Source: JAWKTV01 sp041398905
GTDB taxonomy: Bacteria; Planctomycetota; Planctomycetia; Planctomycetales; Planctomycetaceae
DNA: 64,000 bases
NCBI GenBank assembly: GCA_041398905.1
Contig: JAWKTV010000006.1
Location: 1 to 64,000 of the forward strand
Direction: 5' to 3'
Positions 18,276 through 26,344 of the stretch are shown piece by piece. The notes below the pieces were generated by a model that saw nothing but the letters and a program-made list of their open reading frames with translations, was not told the DNA's origin and searched no databases. The position numbers and the translations under genes are program-made. Numbering within the stretch: position 1 is the first letter of the stretch; every line of letters begins with the position of its first letter.

Positions 18276-18841
18276 ATGAGCCACCTCTCCAACGACGAAC
18301 ATCCGCCCGATGATGAATTGGCCCGCATTCAGCCGTGCAGCGTCGGGACGATGCGAGCCATCGGGCGTATGCGATCCTGTACAAGCGCCACGCACCCAAG
18401 GTGCTCGCCTTCCTGGCGACGCGTCTGCGTGACCGTAACGTCGCCAACGATGTCTGCCAGCAGGTCTGGCTCAAGGTCTGGGAGAAGATCTCCACGCAGT
18501 TCGATGGCCGTCATTTTCGCGGCTGGATCTTCCAGATCGCCCGCAACCAGTTGATCGACGACCGTCGCAGGCAACGGGCGAACAACCTCCCGGATGAGTT
18601 TGATCCCGCGGACTCCAACTGGGATCCGGCTGACAGCGAGATCGACGACCGTGCCGAGCATCTGCTGCCTTGTGTCGAAGCCCTCGATGAAGACCGCCGG
18701 TCGATCGTGCAGTTCCGGCTGACCGGTCAATCGTTCGAAGACATCAGCGAATCACTCGGCATTCCCCCCAACACCGCCATGACCCGCTTCCATCGGGCCA
18801 AGGATCAACTTCGCGACTGTATCGAGAGGCGTTCCTCATGA
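18276..18841 (+). CDS. ECF-type RNA polymerase sigma factor (probable frameshift near start)
   Basis: Region 2 (YKRHAPKVLAFLATRLRD, then ANDVCQQVWLKVWEKI and FRGWIFQIARNQLIDD) and region 4 (EDRRSIVQFRLTGQSFEDIS with IPPNTAMTRFHRAKDQL) are complete. An ATG at 18276 gives MSHLSNDEHPPDDELARIQ, which joins region 2 if one base is added near 18333; otherwise an in-frame GTG at 18335 would start a slightly short protein. It directs RNA polymerase to a small regulon, unknown here. The stop overlaps the start of the next gene (ATGA at 18838-18841), implying translational coupling with a membrane-anchored partner. Confidence 0.87.
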
Positions 18842-19812
18842 ACTTCTCAGTCCTCGACATTCCCGACGACGATCAGGCTCTGGCCGGCTGGCTGGAACGG
18901 GAACTGGTCGGTCTCAATCTCGCGAACATCACGGCGGGGCTGCTCGCATTCCAGACAGGGAGCGAAGCTGCGGCGGCTTCGTTGACGCAGGTTCTTGGTG
19001 CGCAGCGTCAGGCGGTGCTCGATCGTGGCCTCGCGGCCCTCTCGCCTGAACAGTTGCGCTCGCTGCTCCGTCAGCCTCGGCTCTTGCCTCGACTGCAAGA
19101 GGAACTGTTCATCCACGGGGGTCCGCACTGGGACCGGGTCGCCCGCGCGTCCGAGCATCAGCAACTCGTCTATCGGGGCTGGGAACGAGTCTCGGCAGGC
19201 ACCGCGACCCTGCTGCAAACGCAGTCGGTCGGCGGTGGAACCCCCGCGCGGCGGCAGACGCTCGCCCGCTTCGCGTCGATCGCCGCGCTCCTGCTCCTCG
19301 GACTTTTTGGCTGGTGGCAGTTCCAGGGGCCGGGGGCGAACCGCGTCGACAACGCCGCGGGTGACGGACTCGCACAGCAAAGACCAATAAGCCCGCCGCC
19401 AGAAGTTCCTGTCGACCCGACTCCAACGGTTTCTCCCGCGCCGACCGGCTGGGGCTGGAACAAGCCCGGAGCATTGGAGGGGGACGTTCCCGCAGCCGAC
19501 TACCTGCGGCAACTCGCCGACGGCGGGCAGGCCTGGTTCAACAAACGCCCCGAATCCGCCGCTGACCTCAAGACACGTCTCGAACAGTTTCGCAAAGGTT
19601 GCCAGACCCTGATTGACGCACAGCACCCTCAACTCGCGGTCGCTGATCGGGACTGGTTGCGCGAACGCTGCGGTGCGTGGGCCGGCAAGATTGACGAACA
19701 CATTGCGGCCATCGACTCCGGAGCCGACGTCCAGGCGGTCCGCGACGCCGCTGACGAGACCGTCAACAAGCTCGTCAACGCCCTCAGGCAGAAGGCGGAG
19801 ACTTTGGCCTGA
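18838..19812 (+). CDS. Single-pass membrane protein, likely anti-sigma partner
   Basis: The 324-residue protein overlaps the sigma gene by ATGA. The N-terminal 135 residues are helical and cytoplasmic, one transmembrane helix follows (about 142-160, ASIAALLLLGLFGWW), then a Pro-rich linker and a helical outer domain (DYLRQLADGGQAWFNKRPES onward). Topology and overlap fit an anti-sigma factor that senses envelope state. The usual zinc-binding HxxxCxxC anti-sigma motif is absent, so it would be an atypical type. The role is inferred from context only. Confidence 0.6.
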   Translation: MNFSVLDIPDDDQALAGWLERELVGLNLANITAGLLAFQTGSEAAAASLTQVLGAQRQAVLDRGLAALSPEQLRSLLRQPRLLPRLQEELFIHGGPHWDRVARASEHQQLVYRGWERVSAGTATLLQTQSVGGGTPARRQTLARFASIAALLLLGLFGWWQFQGPGANRVDNAAGDGLAQQRPISPPPEVPVDPTPTVSPAPTGWGWNKPGALEGDVPAADYLRQLADGGQAWFNKRPESAADLKTRLEQFRKGCQTLIDAQHPQLAVADRDWLRERCGAWAGKIDEHIAAIDSGADVQAVRDAADETVNKLVNALRQKAETLA

Positions 19813-19956
19813 CAAGCACCGCTCGCCCGTCCATCCGCACCTCCGCGGCGGATGCGGCTCGTCATGGACGGAACGGCAGCCTCGCCGCTCGTCGCGCCTG
19901 AAACCGTTCGATTGAACCGATGGTGTTCCGTCGCCTGAACTGATCGGCCGCTCGCC

Positions 19957-20841
19957 ATGCCCGTCTTGCCCCATTACTTAGTCGATCATCGCCGTCGGCG
20001 TCCCCGAAATTCCCTTTCGATCCGTCAGTCCGCTCTCGTAGTCGGTTGCTGGGTTTATGTCCTGGGCTGGCACCTCAGCGTCATGGACGGGGCGGACACA
20101 ATTGGAACACCCATGCCGCCGACTCTCGAAACCGCCCTCAAGACCCTCGACGAAGTCGACACCTACGCTGCGTGCCGGGAGATTGAGGCCGCGCCGACAG
20201 CGGTTGCCGCCTGCGAACTGTACCACCAGGCACTCAAGACGCTGTACTTCCAACGCCGTGACCTGCGGGGCATGACCGCGGTAGGTCGCGCAGGAATCCA
20301 CTTCGCCCTTTCCCGCGCGCAGGTGATCACCAGTGATGATCCCGCGCAGGCTGCTGAACTGCGAAGCTGGGCGAAGACGATGGCCTACGACCTGTCGGCG
20401 AACCTGTGGCCCGGTTGGCGGGATGAGGGAATCACATTGACGGAGGCCGACCTCGCCAACGGACTCGAGGCGGCCCGGCTCAACCTGCGGCTGGCGATTG
20501 AACTCGACAAACCACTCGATCGGCAGGCGGACGCTCACTGGCTCGTCGGTGCCCACGAGCTGGCCGCCCATCGCAGCGCAGCGGCGATCGCCGCATTCAC
20601 GAAGTCGGCTGAACTCGCCCTAGCCGCCGATCAACTCGACACGGCACTAATGAGTCGTGGCTACGTCGCGATCGCGCAACTGCAGGCGAACCCGGCCGAC
20701 CAGCAGGCACGCGCCGTTCTTGACGGGGAGATCGCGAAGCTTCGCGAACGGGGAACAGACGACGCCAGCTTCTTCGCCGATCAACTTGTGTCGGTCGGGG
20801 AACTCTACGGTCGAGTGGCGGAGCGGGCGGCGGACAGATAG
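19957..20841 (+). CDS. Secreted or anchored alpha-helical (TPR-like) protein
   Basis: Up to 294 residues, with alternative in-frame ATGs at 20083 and 20113. With the long start, a hydrophobic segment (SALVVGCWVYVLGWHL, about 25-40) could be a signal anchor. The rest is almost wholly helical and alanine-rich, with TPR-like pairs such as CELYHQALKTLYFQRRDLRG and AAIAAFTKSAELALAADQL. No enzyme motif is seen. It follows the sigma/partner pair in the same direction after 144 bases and might belong to the same regulon. Function unknown. Confidence 0.6.
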   Translation: MPVLPHYLVDHRRRRPRNSLSIRQSALVVGCWVYVLGWHLSVMDGADTIGTPMPPTLETALKTLDEVDTYAACREIEAAPTAVAACELYHQALKTLYFQRRDLRGMTAVGRAGIHFALSRAQVITSDDPAQAAELRSWAKTMAYDLSANLWPGWRDEGITLTEADLANGLEAARLNLRLAIELDKPLDRQADAHWLVGAHELAAHRSAAAIAAFTKSAELALAADQLDTALMSRGYVAIAQLQANPADQQARAVLDGEIAKLRERGTDDASFFADQLVSVGELYGRVAERAADR

Positions 20842-20923
20842 CTTTCCGCAGGCGGCGAGCGACCACCGTGCGGTCGATTCGACCGGCATTTCGCGTTCAA
20901 CGCCTCGTTCAGGTTAAGCCGTC

Positions 20924-21812
20924 ATGCGTTGTCTGATTGTCGGATGCGGATATCTGGGTCTGCGAGTCGCGCGGCGCTGGCTCGCCGCCGGGCACACGGT
21001 CGCCGCGTTGACGCGCAGCGACGCGGGCCGACGAGTGGCGTCGGCAGGGTCTCGACGCGGTCGTCGGTGACGTGCTTGACCCCGATTCGCTGTGGGCGCT
21101 GCCTGAGTGCGACGTACTGCTCCACGCGGTCGGCTACGATCGCGCCGCGGCGGCCGACAAGCGGAGCGTGTACGTCGACGGGCTGCGGAACGTTCTCGAT
21201 TCTCTGCGGAGCCGCGTCGGGCACGTCATTCACATCTCCAGCAGCAGCGTGTACGGGCAAGCGGACGGCCAGTGGGTGGACGAAGACTCGTCAGTCGAGC
21301 CGGCGAACGAAGGGGGCCGTATCTGCCTGGAGGCCGAGCAACTGCTGGCAGCCACGCTTGATGCCACCGCCACCAGGTCGACCATTCTGCGGCTGACGGG
21401 CATCTACGGGCCGGATCGGCTACTCGCGAAGGTCGATAGCCTGCGGCTGGGCGTGCCGCTGGCCGGCTCGCCCGACGCCTGGCTGAACCTGATCCATGTG
21501 GACGACGCCGCCAGCGTCGTCGCTGCGGTCGCGACATCAACGCAATCAACGCCACTGTACCTCGTGACTGATGATCGTCCCGTCACGCGCGGCGAGTACT
21601 ACGGGTTGCTCGCCGCGATCACCGGTTCACCCGCCCCCACGTTCGACGCCGCCAACGCTCCCCGGCATGGGCAGGGACTGAACAAGCGTTGCCGCAACGC
21701 GCGGCTCAGGCAACTAGCGTGCCTCGAACTCATCTATCCCGACATTGTCGTGGGGCTGCCTGCGTCGCTCGATCAATCGTCCGCGAACTCCGACTCTTCT
21801 TCGAGCGGCTGA
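20924..21812 (+). CDS. NAD(P)-dependent epimerase/dehydratase-like SDR (one frameshift)
   Basis: The Rossmann start MRCLIVGCGYLGLRVARRW gives the GxxGxxG-type nucleotide site. ISSSSVYGQ holds the catalytic Ser and Tyr of extended SDRs, and LRLTGIYGP and NLIHVDDAA follow. It resembles YeeZ-like sugar-nucleotide/NAD(P)H epimerases. The frame shifts near 21035: TRSDA reads into ADEWRRQGLDAVVGDVLDP in the next frame, exactly as the fold requires, so one indel splits one gene of about 295 residues. The last 40 bases overlap the end of a convergent membrane-protein gene. Confidence 0.82.
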
Positions 21813-22237
21813 TCGGACCAGGCCGCATCGCCGTCGAACAACCGGATCGCCTCCGGCTTCGTCAGCGTGATGAGCGTGAACACGCCAAGGAGGGTGCCAA
21901 TCGGCATGAACAGGCACTGCAGTCCCGCGATGACCATGCAATAGGTTCGCGATGTCCGCGCGGCCAGCTTGCGGCCCGCCACGATGATCAGCACGCCGAT
22001 TGTCCACGACACCAGAATGACCGTGCTGGCGATGCCGATGAACATCCATCCGACCGCTTCGGGCGGCGGGTTGGGGGATGCCTGGTCGAAGGCACCTGTC
22101 ACCATCGACACACCCAGTAGCAGATGCACGATCGGAAAGCACCCGCATAGCAGTTGCAGTCCGCCGACGATGTAGTGAAACACCGACAGCAGATTCAAAT
22201 GCTCTTCGATCGCCTCTCGGGAGGTCTTCCGTCCCAT
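21773..22237 (-). CDS. Three-helix inner-membrane protein
   Basis: The start is taken at 22237 (MGRKTSREAIEEHLNLLSVF), because the longer frame upstream lacks coding character. The 154-residue protein has three hydrophobic helices (about 20-45, 63-90, 102-130) and an acidic tail. It resembles small planctomycete membrane proteins that begin with a soluble EEHLNLLSVFHYI helix. No catalytic motif and no known partner. Its 3' end overlaps the convergent SDR gene by 40 bases. Confidence 0.72.
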   Translation of the reverse strand: MGRKTSREAIEEHLNLLSVFHYIVGGLQLLCGCFPIVHLLLGVSMVTGAFDQASPNPPPEAVGWMFIGIASTVILVSWTIGVLIIVAGRKLAARTSRTYCMVIAGLQCLFMPIGTLLGVFTLITLTKPEAIRLFDGDAAWSDQPLEEESEFADD

Positions 22238-22271
22238 CGGTGGTCCCTCGTCGCTGGCGCTCGCGAACTGG

Positions 22272-23846
22272 TCACTGCACCGCGAACGGTATCTCGTAAC
22301 TCGCAGCCTTGCCACCAAGCTCATCGACGATGTTCAGCCGCAACTGATACCGGCCAGGTTCGAGCTGCCACGGAAGGTCGAGTCGGTAGCTGTGATAGTA
22401 GTCGCGTCGCGGAGAGCGGCAGAGGTCTTCCGTCGCCGCGAATTCGCGGCGGTCAATCGTTCGCTCTAGTGCCGTCCCATCCGGCGCCATCTGCGTCCCG
22501 ACGATCTCGACTGTGGTCCGCATGCGGGTTCGGTACAGGCCTTCGCTTGTGAGCCCGCTCAGGAAATTCCGCAGCTCAACGTACAGCAGCACCGGTTGAC
22601 CGGAACGAAAGACATCCTGGGGAAAGCGATCGTAGTTGCCGAAGCTGTTGATCGAGTGGCAGAAGCAGGCGATCGGCACCTCCAGCGGGGCCGCCTCCCG
22701 GAAGCGACGCTCCGCCTCGGAAACCAGTTCCACCACCTGGCTCAGTCGCTCATTCTGCGTCAGCGAATCGCGCGTGTTCAGTTCGGTCGAGAGCGACCAG
22801 ATCAACTTCGTCCACGCCTCCTGCTCAGCCAGTGAAAGGTTCGGTAACGCCTGCAGCGCAAGCGCCGGCTCGTCCGCGAGGAGGTGCAGCAGCCGCAGTT
22901 GAAGTTCGCGTTGCCGCTGGTCCGCGCCGCTGACATCGCTCTGTTCCAGACGCGTCTCCTCGATCTCCGTCCTCAACAGCGTAATCACCCGCTGCAGCTC
23001 GACCGTCATATACGCGGAGGTTCGCACGTTCTTCGAGCCGCTGACTGGGGGGGCCTCGGCGGTTCGCACTTCTGCCAGTCCGGCGGCGGGGGGCTCGGCA
23101 GACTCGGCAGGTCCCGTCCCATCGCCGCGCAGCGGCCTGAGCGGGTTCATCCAGTTGCGACGAAACGGTGCGAGTCGCTGCGTGCGGTCCGCGGCAGGGT
23201 CGTCTTGCGCAGCGGGCGGCTGACTGGGCGGTGCGAGCCGGGGAGGCTCCGTCGCCGGCAACGGTTCGCGATAAGAGTCGGCGGTCGTGGTCGTTGAGCG
23301 ATACTGGTAGTCGACAGGGCGAGTCTGACCCGGGTCGGCAGGCTGCGGTTGTAGGGTGTCAGCGATTGAGTCGTTCGCGGCATGAGTCACGCCACTGCCC
23401 GAGTCGGACCGGTCTCGGGTCGTCGAGTCAACCGCGGTCTGGCCAGCGGTGGAGATCGCCCGTCGTCGCGCGTTGAGCAAGTGCGGCACCTGATCTTGCT
23501 CGACACTCGCCAGCAGCTTGAGCCATTCGGCGCGCTCGCCTGGCGTCGCGTCCCGCAGTTCAACGTCGATCAGCGTGAGTGTCCTGGCGTCGAACTGCGA
23601 CGCGCCGCTTGTCGGCAATCCCGCGCGGCCATCGCCCGAGCCGTCAGTCATCATCCCCCTAAACTGAATCGGCGCTCCTCGCACCGATCCGGTCGGCCGG
23701 GAATAGTCCGCTCGCGCCGCCACGCTGGAACGCCCGGGACGTTGTGTCGTCGTCGACTGCGCGTTCAGCGACACCCCCCAAGCGAGGTAAATCGCGATGG
23801 AGAACATCCGCAGCGGCGATAAGACGCTGGAAAAATGCACAGGCAT
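22272..23846 (-). CDS. Secreted protein of unknown function
   Basis: The 524-residue protein has a signal peptide (about residues 1-30, ending SLNAQ). A Ser/Thr/Pro/Arg-rich disordered region runs to about 270. A conserved-looking helical segment follows (MTVELQRVITLLRTEIEET to SEAERRF), then a C-terminal beta domain from about 395 (CHSINSFGNYDRFP, QPVLLYVELRNF, DYYHSYRLDLPWQLEPGRYQLRL). That end resembles an Ig-like/beta-sandwich domain that binds or scaffolds. No enzyme motif. It is followed on the same strand by the membrane protein at 22237, 34 bases away, so the two may be cotranscribed. Confidence 0.68.
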   Translation of the reverse strand: MPVHFSSVLSPLRMFSIAIYLAWGVSLNAQSTTTQRPGRSSVAARADYSRPTGSVRGAPIQFRGMMTDGSGDGRAGLPTSGASQFDARTLTLIDVELRDATPGERAEWLKLLASVEQDQVPHLLNARRRAISTAGQTAVDSTTRDRSDSGSGVTHAANDSIADTLQPQPADPGQTRPVDYQYRSTTTTADSYREPLPATEPPRLAPPSQPPAAQDDPAADRTQRLAPFRRNWMNPLRPLRGDGTGPAESAEPPAAGLAEVRTAEAPPVSGSKNVRTSAYMTVELQRVITLLRTEIEETRLEQSDVSGADQRQRELQLRLLHLLADEPALALQALPNLSLAEQEAWTKLIWSLSTELNTRDSLTQNERLSQVVELVSEAERRFREAAPLEVPIACFCHSINSFGNYDRFPQDVFRSGQPVLLYVELRNFLSGLTSEGLYRTRMRTTVEIVGTQMAPDGTALERTIDRREFAATEDLCRSPRRDYYHSYRLDLPWQLEPGRYQLRLNIVDELGGKAASYEIPFAVQ

Positions 23847-24023
23847 CCTTGCCCGGGACGGAATCGACCATCATCCAGAGGAACGAAACTGGCGGCTTGC
23901 CTTCCCTGTAGCTCTCGCCAGACGCCCGGCAACCCCAACGTACATCGCGGACGCATCGAGTGTCCAAATCTGCCGATCCTGCCAGGGTCACACGGTCCGG
24001 CGATCGCTGGGCCGGTCCGGGAG

Positions 24024-25460
24024 TCACCGCGATTCGCTGGTGTCGAGCCCCTGCGGATCGAACCAGCGAACCGGCTCTGCGGAGACGGCGGTGCTCGGCT
24101 GGACGGCCGCCTGCGTCACCGCCGCCACGCGCCGCTCCAGCGCCCCGCTGGTGTCGTTCGCGAATTCGGCTCGCGCTACCGCCGCCGCGTCGAGCGACAC
24201 GCCGCCGATCAACCCGATAACGAATCGCGACTTCACCACGGAGGTCGCCAGGGAATCAATCTCGCGCGGGACCGGATGCACCGGCAACGGATACTTCGCG
24301 GCGTTGACCAGTTCACCGAAGTCCCACCGGATTCGCTGTGTAAAGTCTTCCCGCCGCGCCAGCTCCGCCAGTACCGCGAGGTCGAAGACGCTCTGCAGCT
24401 CCGCGAACACGGCCGACTCCTCCGCCAGTTCGCCGAAGTGCTCGGTGAACAGCTCTGCGAACTTCTCCGTCGAGAGTCGCGTAAACGGAGCGTCGCGACG
24501 ATTTCCCGCCATGTCGCTCCACTGTTCCTGCGCCAGCAGCTGCGCACGTTGGCCCGCAAGTCCATACGCGGTGCGATCGGCGTTGACCGTGATCGGCTCG
24601 TAAAGCGGAATGAACCACCACCGCTGCAGGCTGTTTCCCTGCGGCGTCGCCAGCGAAATTTGACTCCGGAGTCCGCGGACGCCGGGATTCTCTTTCCCCA
24701 GCGCGATCAACTTCATCCGATAGTCCGCCTCAACGAGCACCTGCCCAAAGTGCGTATCGGCATCGACCCCGTACACACTGACGATCTGACGACCGAGGAT
24801 TCGCGCCATCTCGTGATTGCGGCCGTGTGCCTCCTGATTGCTGGACGCCTGTCCGAGATTCCGCATGTAGTTTTGCATCTCGGCCATCCGTTCGGGTACC
24901 GGGTCGATCGAACAGCCGATCTGCTCTCGGCCATCACGGCCCCAGCGCAGCGCGGTCAACAGATCTTCCGCACGCAAAGGTGGTCGACCGGTTGAGACGC
25001 CCCGCATCCGCCCGGTCGAATCCGGAGCAAAGCCTTCCGCCGGTCCGCACAGCAACAGGTCCTGTCCCTCGACGTCCAGGATGATGGTCTCGATCCGTTG
25101 CAGCCCGTAGCAATGCAGGGCTTCGACGGGCATTGCGGCGACGGACCCGGCCGCTCGCAGTTCCGCCTCCAGTCCCCGCAGTGACAGGCACCGGGCCTCA
25201 CTGCGGACGACCACCCCCTTGCCGAGATGCTCCTGCGCGAACGCCTCCGCGCGACGCCGGGCCGCGGCGGACGTTTCGCGAACCATTGTTTCGGGCTGAA
25301 CCAGCCCCTCGGCGTCGATCGAGATGCCGCCGAACTGGGCGACCGCCACCTGGGGCGCGATCCACATCATCGCCAGCCCGATGCACAACAACCGCCACTT
25401 CCCGCCAGCGGAATGATCTGTCCCGGTTCGCAACGTCACAGCTTCGATCGCGTCATCCAT
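24024..25460 (-). CDS. DUF1598 domain-containing secreted protein
   Basis: The 478-residue protein has an N-terminal signal (hydrophobic stretch 24-42, CIGLAMMWIAPQVAVA). Mature-region motifs (ILDVEGQDLLLCGPAEGF, PPLRAEDLLTALRWG, GCSIDPVPERMAEMQ, VYGVDADTHFGQVLVEADYRMKLI) match planctomycete DUF1598 proteins. Function is unknown in the family. The frame is intact. It lies 177 bases upstream of the secreted 524-residue gene on the same strand and could share its transcript. Confidence 0.85.
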   Translation of the reverse strand: MDDAIEAVTLRTGTDHSAGGKWRLLCIGLAMMWIAPQVAVAQFGGISIDAEGLVQPETMVRETSAAARRRAEAFAQEHLGKGVVVRSEARCLSLRGLEAELRAAGSVAAMPVEALHCYGLQRIETIILDVEGQDLLLCGPAEGFAPDSTGRMRGVSTGRPPLRAEDLLTALRWGRDGREQIGCSIDPVPERMAEMQNYMRNLGQASSNQEAHGRNHEMARILGRQIVSVYGVDADTHFGQVLVEADYRMKLIALGKENPGVRGLRSQISLATPQGNSLQRWWFIPLYEPITVNADRTAYGLAGQRAQLLAQEQWSDMAGNRRDAPFTRLSTEKFAELFTEHFGELAEESAVFAELQSVFDLAVLAELARREDFTQRIRWDFGELVNAAKYPLPVHPVPREIDSLATSVVKSRFVIGLIGGVSLDAAAVARAEFANDTSGALERRVAAVTQAAVQPSTAVSAEPVRWFDPQGLDTSESR

Positions 25461-25690
25461 TTCAGTGCTCCCCGGCAGGCGTTGGTCGTCACGTTGATAA
25501 ACGGGATTCGCTCCGGCGCATCAACATACCACACTGCTCCGGGCCGTCCGTACCATCATTCGGTCCCCCACCCGGAACCGCAAGGCGCACCTGGAGTTTC
25601 CCCGCACACAAACACCCGGCGTATTACTCGCCGGGCGGAACCGCCGGCGTTCCCAAACAGTGCGGGCGCAACAGTCGTCGCAGCGGGTGT

Positions 25691-26344
25691 ATGGACTCAC
25701 CACCGCTCAACTCCGAACTCTCGCCGGACGAATTGCAGGCGGGTGACATCCTGGCTTGCTATGGCGGCGACTGGCCCAGTCGCTTGATCTGCGCGGCGAC
25801 CGCCACCCTGTTCGCCTCGCGACACCTGCGGTGGCCTCCGTCGCACGTCGCGATCGTCTGCCCGTCCGAGGCGGAGTTGCTGTGGGTTGAGTCCACCACG
25901 TTCTGCGATCGACCGTGCCGCGCTCAGGGAGTTCCCGTCAGTGGCGTGCAGGCCCACCGCCCCGCTGACCGGCTCGTGGACTATCTTCGCGAGGGAGGCC
26001 GGGTCGATGTCTACCGGCTGGCGGACATCGACCGGCTCTCGACCACCGAGACGCGTTTGCTGCGGAGAATCCTGCTGCAGCATTTCATCGGACGTCGCAT
26101 CCGCTACGACGTCCGCGGAGCCGCGCTGTCAGGTACGCGGTTCCTGCATTGGACACGGCTGTTCCCCGGAGCCGACCTGGAGCGGCTGTTCTGCTCGGAA
26201 TTGATCGCGGCCGTGCTGATGCGGCTCGGTCGCATGAATCGCGCGAATCCTTCCCGCTTCCATCCTGGTCGCCTGCTCCGCGAGCTGGTGAAGACGGGGA
26301 GCTACCTCCGCATCGGCCCGCTGCATCCCGGAGACCGCTCGTGA
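25691..26344 (+). CDS. Permuted papain-like amidase/peptidase (YiiX/NlpC-P60 superfamily)
   Basis: The 217-residue protein begins at the ATG at 25691, since no coding character exists upstream. It has the circularly permuted papain-fold order: AGDILACYGG near the N-terminus, catalytic His52 in SHVAIVCP, then Glu/Ser-rich ELLWVEST, and catalytic Cys168 in LFCSELIA. Relatives cleave amide or ester bonds in peptidoglycan or lipids. No signal peptide is evident. Its stop codon TGA overlaps the GTG start of the next gene, so the two proteins are very probably made together. Confidence 0.78.
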   Translation: MDSPPLNSELSPDELQAGDILACYGGDWPSRLICAATATLFASRHLRWPPSHVAIVCPSEAELLWVESTTFCDRPCRAQGVPVSGVQAHRPADRLVDYLREGGRVDVYRLADIDRLSTTETRLLRRILLQHFIGRRIRYDVRGAALSGTRFLHWTRLFPGADLERLFCSELIAAVLMRLGRMNRANPSRFHPGRLLRELVKTGSYLRIGPLHPGDRS

